Assembly (NCBI GenBank): GCA_018816555.1
Contig: JAHIVT010000084.1
Coordinates: forward strand, 1-37,604
Source: Pseudomonadota bacterium
GTDB lineage: Bacteria > Desulfobacterota > Desulfobulbia > Desulfobulbales > SURF-16
Reading direction: 5' to 3'
DNA length: 37,604 bases
Every line of letters begins with the position of its first letter. The stretch's first letter is position 1. The notes under the pieces were generated by a model. The model searched no databases, was not told the DNA's origin, and saw only the letters and a list, made by a program, of their open reading frames with translations. The position numbers and the translations under genes were made by a program. Shown here piece after piece: positions 8,244 to 15,879 of this stretch.

Positions 8244-10668
8244 GAGATACACTCCTTTCATTAAACCAATGTGCGACCCAATTTTGGCCATGCTCTTTTT
8301 GCAATTTTCTGATCCTGGTAAGATCCTCTTTGCCGGTTGCCCCGGCCAGGGCTAAAGCAAGCGGGCCGAGCTGCAGATTAAATATGCGCCGACCGACCGG
8401 GTTGCGGAAATAATAATCCCATTTGGGAGTAGCTTTAGCCAGGATGTCTATTTCCCGGCTGTTCAGGCCGAGCTGGGCATACAGTTTGGCGCTTGACTCG
8501 TCTTTTGCCGTGGCATTCGGTAAAAAAATCTTGGTCGGGCACGACTCGTTGATTACGTCCAGGATTCCGCTGTTTGCCGCGTCCGAAATGGACTGTGTAG
8601 CCATGACAACAGCACAGTTTGATTTACGCAGGACCTTGAGCCATTCCCTGATTTTTGAGCGAAAAACTTCATGCCCCAGGGCTATCCAGGCTTCATCAAG
8701 GATGATGATGGCCGGTTGGCCATAAAGCGATTTTTCAATCTTTTGGAACAAGTAGGTGAGGACCGGCAAGACCATGTCATCCCCCATTTCCATCAGGTGT
8801 TCCAATTCAAACACATTGAATTTTGAAGTTTTGAGGGTGTCTTCTTCCGCATCAAGGATGGCGGAGTTTTGGGAGTCATTGACCGTGTATCGCTCAAGGG
8901 CCATGCTCATTTCCCGATCCTGCAGATTGACGACAAAATCATGGAATGATTTATCACCGCCTTGCTGGTGCTGATGCAGGGCGGTTTTAACGGCATTACG
9001 CTTTTCAGGTGTGATTGTGACGTTTTGTAATTTAAGACAACCGATGATCCATTCTTCGGCCCAGATTTGTTGGGCATCTGTATCGAGATTTGCCAAGGGG
9101 CAAAACTCGACCGCGGCGTCCTGGCCAATATCAAAATGGCATGCATCTTTGATGGCCGAGGCCAGGGGATAAAGGGAATACCCTTTTTCAAAAATAAAAA
9201 CGGTAGCTTCTCTGTACTTACGGAATTGAGAGGCAAGGATAGCCAAAAGCGTTGATTTACCTGCCCCCGTAGGACCAAAAATAAATGTATGCCCCAAATC
9301 CCCGACATGCAGATTCAGGCGGAACGGGGTATTACCGGTAGTTGAGGTCACTAATAAAGGTGGAGAGTTCGACGGGTAATATGAGTTTGGGCAAAATTCA
9401 TGTCCTGGCCATATCGAACTGATCGGCAGCAGGTCGGCCAGATTCAGGGTGTGGATCATGGGCCGACGCAGGTTTTCCGTGGCGTGGCCCGGCAAAGACC
9501 CAAGGTATGCCTCTACTGTGTTGATGGATTCTACTCGTGCGTTGAATCCCAGGTTATTGATAAAGTTTCGTATGACATCCAGGCCGGCTTGCAACACCTC
9601 TTTGTCCTTGTCCATGATGACAATGGTGCTGGTATAATATCCGTACAATACGGATCCACTGGAGGCCTCGGCTATGCTGTTTTCGGTTTCCGCCTCCATT
9701 TGCGCCGCATATTGATCAACCGGGGCATTGTAATTGTGGGTGAGCTGGGCGATAAAGCCGCGTTTTTTTTGCTGCCATTTACGGCGATATTTGTGTAATT
9801 GCTTGATGGCCTCGGTGGGATCCTCATAGATAAAGCGGTTGTTCCAACGGTATTCAAATTGATGTTGGTCAAGGCCCTCAAGAATCCCCGGGAAAGACGT
9901 CTGCGGAAATCCGTCAATACAGATTACGCCGATGTGTTTATCGCCGATAATCGGCCGCAGGCCGGTATGATATTCCTGCCCTCCTATGATACTGTCCAGA
10001 AACATAGGGATTGGAGGCAGGTTAATAGGATGATTGTCGCCGGTTATGCAGTGATGGATAAAGCGGAGTTGATCGTCCCGAATAGCCTCATTGCCATGGA
10101 TATCTATTATCTCCGGATGGCCATGCAGCCTGGTCATGTTGCAGACTGATGACATAACCCCCTCAAATTCCAGGCAAGCCTGGTTAAAATAGGCGATATT
10201 TTTACCGCCTATGCCAACCAGGTTATACTCGTCATCGTTATCTATCATGAGTGCCGTGGTTTTGGATTTACCCACGGTGGGCGGGAGATAGGTTAATGTC
10301 ACGACCATGCGGTTTTCGTGATGCACACCAGCCGTGTATAACTGTCGTCGTTCGTCGTCGATGGCCGAGGTAATCGGATCAGGGAAATGACAAGCCGATT
10401 CGGCAGGGTATTTTTTTGAGGAAACACGGAAAACGTCATGTTGAGTCATCCAGCCGGTACCAAGGCGCTGGAGGGCATTATTGATCCGGGCTGAGCGACC
10501 GTTTAATTCCTCAAATGTCAGGGTGGCGGTATCCGGACCGGTATACATCCAGGAGGCCATAAGAGCGCCTGATTTGAGCAGGATTACCCCATCATCTATC
10601 ACGGCGGCATAGTTCAGCAGATCAGACAAGCCCTGTGCTTTGCTGCGATATGTTTTCAGTGCTTTCAC
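8233..10668 (-). CDS. trbE: TrbE/VirB4 conjugation ATPase
   Basis: VirB4/TrbE ATPase that powers pilus biogenesis and substrate transfer. The real start is probably GTG at 10668, sharing a base with the trbD stop (TAGTG). It gives an 811-aa protein beginning VKALKTYRSKAQGLSDLLNY, which fits TrbE. The longer open frame to 10845 lies inside trbD. Walker A GPTGAGKST is at about residues 465-473, and Walker B AIIILDEAWIALG near 690 is followed by an MATQSISD segment. No breaks or frameshifts are seen. Confidence 0.95.
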   Translation of the reverse strand: MKALKTYRSKAQGLSDLLNYAAVIDDGVILLKSGALMASWMYTGPDTATLTFEELNGRSARINNALQRLGTGWMTQHDVFRVSSKKYPAESACHFPDPITSAIDDERRQLYTAGVHHENRMVVTLTYLPPTVGKSKTTALMIDNDDEYNLVGIGGKNIAYFNQACLEFEGVMSSVCNMTRLHGHPEIIDIHGNEAIRDDQLRFIHHCITGDNHPINLPPIPMFLDSIIGGQEYHTGLRPIIGDKHIGVICIDGFPQTSFPGILEGLDQHQFEYRWNNRFIYEDPTEAIKQLHKYRRKWQQKKRGFIAQLTHNYNAPVDQYAAQMEAETENSIAEASSGSVLYGYYTSTIVIMDKDKEVLQAGLDVIRNFINNLGFNARVESINTVEAYLGSLPGHATENLRRPMIHTLNLADLLPISSIWPGHEFCPNSYYPSNSPPLLVTSTTGNTPFRLNLHVGDLGHTFIFGPTGAGKSTLLAILASQFRKYREATVFIFEKGYSLYPLASAIKDACHFDIGQDAAVEFCPLANLDTDAQQIWAEEWIIGCLKLQNVTITPEKRNAVKTALHQHQQGGDKSFHDFVVNLQDREMSMALERYTVNDSQNSAILDAEEDTLKTSKFNVFELEHLMEMGDDMVLPVLTYLFQKIEKSLYGQPAIIILDEAWIALGHEVFRSKIREWLKVLRKSNCAVVMATQSISDAANSGILDVINESCPTKIFLPNATAKDESSAKLYAQLGLNSREIDILAKATPKWDYYFRNPVGRRIFNLQLGPLALALAGATGKEDLTRIRKLQKEHGQNWVAHWFNERSVSHDL

Positions 10669-10982
10669 TACCAACCTCGGAAAGATTTTTTTGTATCGGC
10701 AAACGGTGTCGAATGAGCCGGATAATATGGCCGGTACCGGATATGCCGGAGGTAAATACGCGACATAATGGGGTCGGCTTTGGCCATCATTTTGAGGCCG
10801 GTAAAAACCAACGCCCAAAAGATCATGGCAAAGATGGTGATCCAAAATTTAAAGGCCAGACAAATCAGAGTGATTGCGATTAAAGCCGCGGATAATACCA
10901 GTTCTCGTTCCGCTCCCCAAAGGTGATCAGGGCGGCAGAGTGCCTGGTTGATATAAATTTCGCGGGGCCGGTCGGAAGACAT
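10668..10982 (-). CDS. trbD: TrbD/VirB3 inner-membrane protein
   Basis: 104-aa protein with a hydrophilic N-terminus (REIYINQALCRPDHLWGAERELV) typical of TrbD, followed by two adjacent membrane helices at about residues 28-62. VirB3 subunits work with VirB4 at the inner membrane. It starts 2 bp after the trbC stop and shares one base with the trbE GTG start, as expected in a compact trb operon. Confidence 0.9.
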   Translation of the reverse strand: MSSDRPREIYINQALCRPDHLWGAERELVLSAALIAITLICLAFKFWITIFAMIFWALVFTGLKMMAKADPIMSRIYLRHIRYRPYYPAHSTPFADTKKSFRGW

Positions 10983-10984
10983 GG

Positions 10985-11347
10985 CTAATCCCTGTTGATT
11001 TCTGTGGCTTGGGTACTTATTGCAAGCTCCTCCGGTATAGTGGCTCCTGCCGCATACAGGCTCGTCAGCACATTGTTAGCCATAACAAGTAAGCCAAGGA
11101 CGAGGGTGATGTAGACGCCCGTTCGGGCGAAATTATTGATTTCGCCGCCGAAAATAAGCATCCCCCCTGCCACGGCAATGGCGATCAGGGCAATTGATAT
11201 GGCAACTGAACCGGTTAAAGAGATCTGAATTGTGGTAAGAGGACCTTCCCAGGGCAACCCCCCACCACTGGCGGCGGCATGGACCACCTGGGGAACCAGG
11301 GCAAAAACTACAGTGGCCATCAGTAATATTTTTTTGTCCATTTTCAT
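10985..11347 (-). CDS. trbC: TrbC/VirB2 pilin precursor
   Basis: 120-aa prepilin with a signal peptide ending near VVHA, followed by the mature pilin with two long hydrophobic helices separated by the short loop FGGEINNFARTG. This is the VirB2/TrbC fold. In RP4 the TrbC C-terminus is trimmed and the pilin is cyclised by TraF, and a traF-like gene ends this operon. The ATG at 11347 is preceded by AAAGGAG at 7 bp spacing; a second ATG two codons later is also possible. Confidence 0.92.
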   Translation of the reverse strand: MKMDKKILLMATVVFALVPQVVHAAASGGGLPWEGPLTTIQISLTGSVAISIALIAIAVAGGMLIFGGEINNFARTGVYITLVLGLLVMANNVLTSLYAAGATIPEELAISTQATEINRD

Positions 11348-11360
11348 TCACTTTCTCCTT

Positions 11361-12338
11361 TCAAAGCATTTTCAGTTGATACTCGTTATCTCTATACCCT
11401 TCCACAATGGTTATGTTATTGATCTTCCTTCCTTCTTTTGTGTTTTGAATACAAACGATGACATTAACGGTTGAGCCGATTAGACGGCGGATGAAGTTGT
11501 TGCTGAGTTTGGAGTTGGCACGGGCGACAAGCATTTCCATCCGGTCCAGCCCGGCTTGCGGGGTTGCGCTGTCCGCATGCGCCGTGGCTATTCCGCCATT
11601 ATGCCCGGTGTTCCATATTTCCAGGAGGTGCAAAGCCTCGCTGCCACGGACCTCGCCAATAATTATGCGGTCGGGCCGCATGCGCAGAGTCTCTTTAACC
11701 AATTGGTCAAGATTGCGGTTATGGGTGGTGTAAAGCTGTTCGGTGTTGGGGGCGGCGCACTGGATTTCGCCGGTGTCCTCGATGATCACAAAACGGTCTT
11801 CCGGCGTGTGTTTGGAGGCCGCATCGATAAGGGCATTGACCAGGGTGGTCTTGCCGGAGCCGGTGGAACCGACTACAAAAATATTTTTGTGGTCTTGAAT
11901 TGCGGAGAGAAGGATAATAAGGTGTTTAGGAATGAGGATGTTTTGTTTTACATAATCCTCAAGGGTGAATATGAGAGTAGGACGTTTGCGGATCGTAAAG
12001 GATGGGCGGCGGGTTTCCGGTGGGATGTTGCCGTGGATTCGGCTGCCGTCAATGATGAGTTCCCCGTCCAGATAAGGCTGATCCGGGGTAATGGTAACCC
12101 CCAAGCTGCTGGCAACAGCCCGCAATATGTTTTCGGTTTGGATGTCGTTTAGTTCAGCAATTTTTTCCCATGGCTGGCTTTGCTTTTTTATCCAAAGCCA
12201 ACCATCGGAATTTCGGGCAATATCCTCAACCAAGGGGTCCTGAAGCGTGTCCAGGATGATATTGCCCAGCTCTCGTCGGAGTTTGCTTATTGTCCTTCGA
12301 TTATGTTCGGTTGTTGGGTGTTCATTTATCTCGATCAT
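11361..12338 (-). CDS. trbB: TrbB/VirB11 traffic ATPase
   Basis: 325-aa VirB11/TrbB hexameric ATPase. It has an N-terminal domain, then Walker A GSTGSGKTT (residues 157-165), the Asp box VIIEDTGEIQC (about 184-194), Walker B MRPDRIIIGEVRG, and the His box TGHNGGIATAHADS. It is the first gene of the trb operon, as in RP4 and Ti plasmids. The start at 12338 has only a weak ribosome site. The promoter candidate lies 90-115 bp upstream. Confidence 0.95.
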   Translation of the reverse strand: MIEINEHPTTEHNRRTISKLRRELGNIILDTLQDPLVEDIARNSDGWLWIKKQSQPWEKIAELNDIQTENILRAVASSLGVTITPDQPYLDGELIIDGSRIHGNIPPETRRPSFTIRKRPTLIFTLEDYVKQNILIPKHLIILLSAIQDHKNIFVVGSTGSGKTTLVNALIDAASKHTPEDRFVIIEDTGEIQCAAPNTEQLYTTHNRNLDQLVKETLRMRPDRIIIGEVRGSEALHLLEIWNTGHNGGIATAHADSATPQAGLDRMEMLVARANSKLSNNFIRRLIGSTVNVIVCIQNTKEGRKINNITIVEGYRDNEYQLKML

Positions 12339-12470
12339 CGCAAACCATTAAGTTTGTAGATTTTTTTTGAATTATCGTTAATGTTTAGACACGGCTCTTT
12401 TCTGGTGGGTAAAATATTACCTAAAAAAATACCTCTATCAATTTTAATTGTCAATAAAAGGTTTTAAAAA
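12339..12470. promoter_or_regulatory. Divergent promoter region for trb operon and RHH gene
   Basis: Minus strand, towards trbB: TTGACA (12454-12449), 17 bp, TATTTT (12431-12426). Plus strand, towards the 12471 gene: TAGACA (12386-12391), 18 bp, TAAAAT (12410-12415). The inverted repeat GGTAAAATATTACC (12408-12421) overlaps the plus-strand -10 and lies just after the minus-strand -10. A second one, CAATTTTAATTG (12439-12450), is inside the minus-strand spacer. Both are plausible operators for the small DNA-binding protein encoded next door. This is pattern reading only. Confidence 0.6.
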
Positions 12471-12707
12471 ATGTCCGATGGTAAAGTTGTGAAGGCCAAT
12501 TTTTCTGCGCCGAGTCGCCTTCTGGAAAAGGTCGAAGAAGAGTTAATCCAGAAAATCCGAAAAGAAACTGGTTACAAATTAACTCGATCCAGCCTTATTC
12601 AAGTTTTTTTTGAATTGGCCCTGGAACAGAAAGATTCCATCCAAACCACAAAAATATTTGACCAAGCCTCCTTTAAGCAGGAGATAAAAAAAGCTTTGCA
12701 AGGCTGA
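12471..12707 (+). CDS. Small putative ribbon-helix-helix regulator divergent from trb
   Basis: 78-aa protein, basic at the N-terminus. Residues 7-55 look like a ribbon-helix-helix unit: a short strand (KANFSAPS), helix LLEKVEEELIQKIRKET, a turn, then LTRSSLIQVFFELALEQ. AAAGG precedes the ATG by about 8 bp. It is divergent from the trb operon, and the palindromes lie between the two starts. By analogy with small regulators beside transfer operons, such as RP4 TrbA, it may repress trb and itself. The specific role is inference. Confidence 0.6.
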   Translation: MSDGKVVKANFSAPSRLLEKVEEELIQKIRKETGYKLTRSSLIQVFFELALEQKDSIQTTKIFDQASFKQEIKKALQG

Positions 12708-12899
12708 ATTCTGACCACCCAATGCCCCACTCTTTTTTCTCTCTATTTGCGATCCCGCATCTACTTTTATGATGTGTTGGGCTTTAACTATCTTTTCCGC
12801 TTAATCGCATTCCCCCCCGCGTAAAAACCAGTCCGCTGAGGTGGTTAATCACTGACGTGCTAAAAGTTCTTTCTTGCCGGCAAAAGAGTTACAGCAGCA

Positions 12900-13395
12900 T
12901 CTCCATTTATAATCATGTGGGCCGCAAGGCCGATTGCTTGTCAACATCACAGTGCTCCCTTCAAAACGGTCGGCCCGGAGGGTAAAAAGTACCTCCATTT
13001 CCGACAGGCTTTGCTGAACATAGCCGGTATCATCAATGATAATGGTATGATAGCATGCCTTTTGCTGGCCTGGGAAAGGGTCAGATCCTTGACTACAAGC
13101 AAATTCTGCACCAACAGATTGTGCATAATGTGCATCATAGACTTATGCCTTATATGGGACCAACTCCAGGGCGATGGGGCATACAAGATGCGTCTTCCCG
13201 CTGCCGGGATTGCCGACGACCAGCTCGTTTACCGTGCTATTCTTGGGCTATTCTTCAATCAAGGCATTGACATGGGCGTTGATTTTTGCCGGAAGATGTT
13301 TGCTGGCAAAGGTTTCTATACCAAGAGTTTCAACACCGCCGCACAAGGGCCATGGCCCATCATCCCCAAGAAGTGGCAAAAGAGCGACACTATTT
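12900..13395 (-). pseudogene. Decayed IS21-family istB (helper ATPase) remnant
   Basis: On the minus strand, broken frames spell IstB landmarks. The P-loop region ELVVGNPGSGKTHLV is at about 13225-13185, followed by a stop. Then come VVKDLTLSQASKR and, in another frame, IIIDDTGYVQQSLSEMEVLF (13043-12985) and VMLTSNRP (about 12955-12931). These match Walker A, Walker B and sensor regions of IS21 helper proteins. Several frameshifts and stops make it non-functional. No istA is present. The plus-strand open frame at 12915-13397 is a shadow of this remnant. Confidence 0.75.
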
Positions 13396-13490
13396 GATTA
13401 GGTATAAATGCCCAGGTAAGGCGTGGAAGGACACAATTTGATTGGTTGCGAATGCAAACACTGTTGTAAAAGAGAGACACAATTCGTCAT
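13364..13490. repeat. IS21-like terminal repeats
   Basis: On the minus strand, TGTCGCTCTTTTGCCACTTC (from 13389) and TGTGTCTCTCTTTTACAACA (from 13481) are related. A shorter AATTGTGTCC lies between them (13438-13429). IS21 elements carry multiple short terminal repeats of this TGTC-x-CTCTTTT type, so this is probably the left end of the element whose istB remnant follows. Exact boundaries and target duplication are not resolved. Confidence 0.55.
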
Positions 13491-13711
13491 GGAGGTGTGA
13501 CATGCGCACATCATGTGGAGTCCATTTCCCCTGGGAAACAGATAGTTATTCGCTGTGGGGTTATGGAATGTTGGGAATATGCGACAGCAAAAGGGAGTGA
13601 GTTAACCGATTAACTTTAGGAGTTTACAACAAATACATACATTCAGGCGAACAGAAGGCATATCTTAGGTAGCCGCCCTTTATACGTAAAAAATCCAATT
13701 TTTGATATGAT

Positions 13712-14047
13712 TTAGATCATTGCAAGAATAACCTCACGAATAAATGTCGATAGGTTTTTATCTTCGAATATCGCCTTGCGCTTCAGAGCTTCCAGCTCCG
13801 CCTGTCTCAATGGAATTTGCAACCAGATTAGATTTACCGGGTATCCAGTCCCTCCTTGGCTGGCTTTAAGCTCGGCCAGACTTCTTACTCGATCTGCAAT
13901 TTCAGCCGGTATCCTGCGATGTTCCCGGCTTTCTTCCGGTTGCTCCCAATTTTGATAGGTCCGTATCGGAATACCTAATACTTTTGCCAGATCCTGCTGC
14001 CTGGCACCCATGCCATTTCTTATTTTTTTTAGTTCATTAGGTTTCAT
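13712..14047 (-). CDS. XRE-type HTH regulator with C-terminal RHH-like segment
   Basis: 111-aa protein from the ATG at 14047; upstream ATGs at 14065 and 14083 are in frame. Residues 2-50 form an XRE/Cro helix-turn-helix (MGARQQDLAKVLGIPIRTYQNWEQ). After a linker, residues 75-111 (LIWLQIPLRQAELEALKRKA, then DKNLSTFIREVILAMI) look like a ribbon-helix-helix strand plus two helices. That combination in so small a protein is unusual. The promoter reads TTGACA, 17 bp, TAAAAT and would start RNA within a base or two of 14047, so the message may be leaderless. Two palindromes flank or overlap the promoter, which suggests autoregulation. Confidence 0.7.
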   Translation of the reverse strand: MKPNELKKIRNGMGARQQDLAKVLGIPIRTYQNWEQPEESREHRRIPAEIADRVRSLAELKASQGGTGYPVNLIWLQIPLRQAELEALKRKAIFEDKNLSTFIREVILAMI

Positions 14048-14054
14048 ATATTCA

Positions 14055-14106
14055 ATTTTACTCATTGAGTGTGCCAATGTCAAACAAATAGTTACTCAAT
14101 GAGTAA
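14055..14106 (-). promoter_or_regulatory. Promoter with two palindromic operators
   Basis: On the minus strand, -35 TTGACA is at 14083-14078 and -10 TAAAAT at 14060-14055. The 15-bp perfect palindrome TTACTCAATGAGTAA (14092-14106) lies just upstream of the -35. A close copy, TTACTCATTGAGTGT (14058-14072), covers the -10 and spacer. Their centres are 34 bp apart, about three helical turns, so cooperative binding on one face is possible. Confidence 0.75.
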
Positions 14107-15036
14107 GCGAGCTGAAAAGATGAAGTATTATTTCAAAACAGAGGTTTCTTCACTGACTTGCTGCTTAATTACTCCTACTGTACATTTGGCCACCATGCCC
14201 TCCTCCCCTGCCCCAATCATCTCCTGCAGATCTTAAAATCTTCCTCTAAATCCGCCTAACTTCTTTCTGCTCAAAAACCAATACCCTCCCTTTTCTCAGT
14301 GAAGTCCCGGCTGAAACACCTACAAAAAAATCCGTTAATTTTTGACATAAAAAAAACATCAAAAACCATACGATTATGTCAGCAAATAGTGATTTCTTTG
14401 ATGATGAAAAATGGCTTTCGATACCGCAGCCCAGGCACAACAGACCACTGACTATATTCTGGGCACCCGGGAAATTGACTGATCATAATCATCAAAACCA
14501 CTACACCAGGCCAGGCTTTTGCTCTGGCCTGGTGTCCTCGGCCCCCTTGCTCCGCATACTACACCGCAAGCCCCCTGCCCCACCCGTTAACCGCTTTCGT
14601 CTCAATCCACCACGCTCCACCTCCAGAAAGCCGGCCAGGGACTCTTTTCCCCGCTGTGCCGACTGACTTTTTCTCGAGACCCTCTGGGGAGTGTGCAATT
14701 TCGTGTCGGGTTTATCAAAGCAGAGCCTTCCCTGCAGTCAGCAGCCCCTTTTTCTGGTGCCCGATTTCTCAACCTTCCTTTTTTACCCCCCTCCCCTCTT
14801 ATAATTTATTAAGCCTTTCTAAGTTACTCATTTCCGTTACTGGCTCTGTGTTTTCGACGTGACCACTGTAGCAGGGCGTCACTAAAAACAAGGCCAAGCC
14901 GTTGGTGCGATATGAAAAAATGACGGAAGGGAAGTAATTTTTTAAAATCTTTGCCTTGCTTTTGTTCCTTTATCTCCTGCTGAAAAACGGGTCACCAAAC
15001 ACTCACCCCATAACTTCAATAAAGGAGCAACAAGAA
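14107..15036. other. Gene-poor spacer with one long hairpin
   Basis: No convincing gene is seen. A short frame at 14411-14482 starts MAFDTAAQAQQTTDYILG and runs to a stop, and TTGACA lies some 65 bp before it. Coding is possible but unsupported. A strong inverted repeat with arms ACCAGGCCAG and CTGGCCTGGT lies at about 14506-14533 without a T-tract. The longer open frames here have proline/arginine-rich, low-information translations and are probably chance. Confidence 0.4.
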
Positions 15037-15216
15037 ATGGCTAAAAAAATTCTGCAGATTGTAGGAGCAAAAAAAATTGAAGGCTCGAAAAAAGCCTTCT
15101 GGACCAGAATCGGAACCGCTTTTGAGAACGCAGACGGTAGCTTGAATCTGTCTTTTGACTACTTCCCGACAACCCCTGAAATTACCCTCCAAGTGCGGGA
15201 AGTTGATAAAAAGTAA
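15037..15216 (+). CDS. Small conserved-looking hypothetical protein
   Basis: 59-aa protein starting MAKKILQIVGAKKIEG. An excellent ribosome site (AAAGGAGCAACAAGAA) precedes the ATG, and a strong terminator follows directly, so it is a real monocistronic gene. The sequence FWTRIGTAFENADGSLNLSFDYFPTTPEI resembles short plasmid and phage proteins of unknown function with a conserved G-T-A-F/W-E-N-x-D-G-S pattern. No catalytic motif or membrane segment is seen. The in-frame extension back to 14956 lacks a site. Confidence 0.7.
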   Translation: MAKKILQIVGAKKIEGSKKAFWTRIGTAFENADGSLNLSFDYFPTTPEITLQVREVDKK

Positions 15217-15230
15217 GCCGCACACAAGGA

Positions 15231-15264
15231 AAGAAGGCCGCTCGCCCAAGGCGGCTTTCTTTTT
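15231..15264 (+). terminator. Rho-independent terminator after the 59-aa gene
   Basis: The stem AAGAAGGCCGC (15231-15241) pairs with GCGGCTTTCTT (15251-15261), 11 bp with one G-U pair and a 9-nt loop, and is followed by Ts. Confidence 0.85.
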
Positions 15265-15308
15265 GTTCCGCTTAGTTACACTTTCGCCTACAGCTGCACA
15301 TTAAGGAT

Positions 15309-15411
15309 GACACTCTCCCTGACGGGCAGGGTGTCTGCTTACAGCTCCCTAACCCTCACTACGCGGTGAGGGAATCAAGGTGGACAGTCGGTCCCCGCGC
15401 TGTCTCTTTTT
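15309..15411 (+). other. Three consecutive hairpins (possible structured RNA)
   Basis: Hairpin 1 is at 15309-15335 (GACA...CCCTG/CAGGG...TGTC). Hairpin 2 is at 15353-15372 (CCCTCAC/GTGAGGG). Hairpin 3 is at 15383-15404 (GACAG/CTGTC) and is followed by TCTTTTT, as in a terminator. No coding frame explains them. They lie between the previous terminator and the hipBA promoter and could be a small noncoding RNA ending at hairpin 3, or the remains of an integration site. Confidence 0.45.
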
Positions 15412-15489
15412 GGAAGCCCCCATACCCGGCAGCCCACCCTTAAACCATTTTCATTAATTGCTCTATCAGGTAATGCGTTTGACTTTTTA

Positions 15490-15535
15490 AACAATGAGTC
15501 ATATTATACTCAATATATCAAATAGAGAGTAAAAT
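15490..15535 (+). promoter_or_regulatory. hipBA promoter/operator region
   Basis: AT-rich leader holding GAGTCATATTATACTC (15496-15511, arms GAGT and ACTC) and TACTC-N15-GAGTA (15507-15531). Antitoxins of the HipB type bind such inverted repeats and repress their own operon. The half-site TACTCAAT is the same as in the palindrome upstream of the 13712-14047 regulator, so cross-regulation is possible. Confidence 0.45.
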
Positions 15536-15877
15536 ATGACACAAAAAAACCTTGCTCAGCAAAGTCTTCCTCCGGCAGTTTTAAAATCTCTTAGCCAATT
15601 GGGTGAACGTATCAGAATTGCCAGAAAGAGACGGTCAATAACCATGCAAAACATGGCCTCTCGCATGTTTATTACCCGCAAAACTTTGGCACGGCTTGAA
15701 AAAGGCGATCCAGGTGTATCATTTGCCGTCTTTGCCTCTGCTCTCTGGGTATTGGGTCTTGACAAGGACCTCTTGAATATCGCTGTTCCGGAGCAGGATG
15801 AAGTTGGCATCTTTCAAGAGAGAAAACGTTTACCTGATCGGGTTCGCCAATCCAGCTCTGATGAATTGGATTTTTAA
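15536..15877 (+). CDS. hipB: HipB-like XRE antitoxin
   Basis: 113-aa protein with an XRE helix-turn-helix at about residues 22-78 (LGERIRIARKRRSITMQNMASRM, then ITRKTLARLEKGDPGVSF). It is immediately followed by hipA, with 2 bp between the stop and the next ATG. HipB proteins bind and neutralise the HipA kinase and repress the operon. The C-terminal tail is charged (RKRLPDRVRQSSSDELDF). Confidence 0.88.
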   Translation: MTQKNLAQQSLPPAVLKSLSQLGERIRIARKRRSITMQNMASRMFITRKTLARLEKGDPGVSFAVFASALWVLGLDKDLLNIAVPEQDEVGIFQERKRLPDRVRQSSSDELDF

Positions 15878-15879
15878 TC

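Noticed and set aside
11556-12152. 198-aa plus-strand open frame opposite trbB
   Set aside because: Entirely antisense to the VirB11 ATPase gene, whose motifs are intact; no ribosome site.
12915-13397. 160-aa plus-strand open frame
   Set aside because: It lies antisense to recognisable istB remnants on the minus strand, lacks a ribosome site and has no protein-like features.
14376-14666. 96-aa plus-strand open frame
   Set aside because: Late part is proline/arginine-rich, it crosses a strong hairpin, and no ribosome site precedes the ATG.
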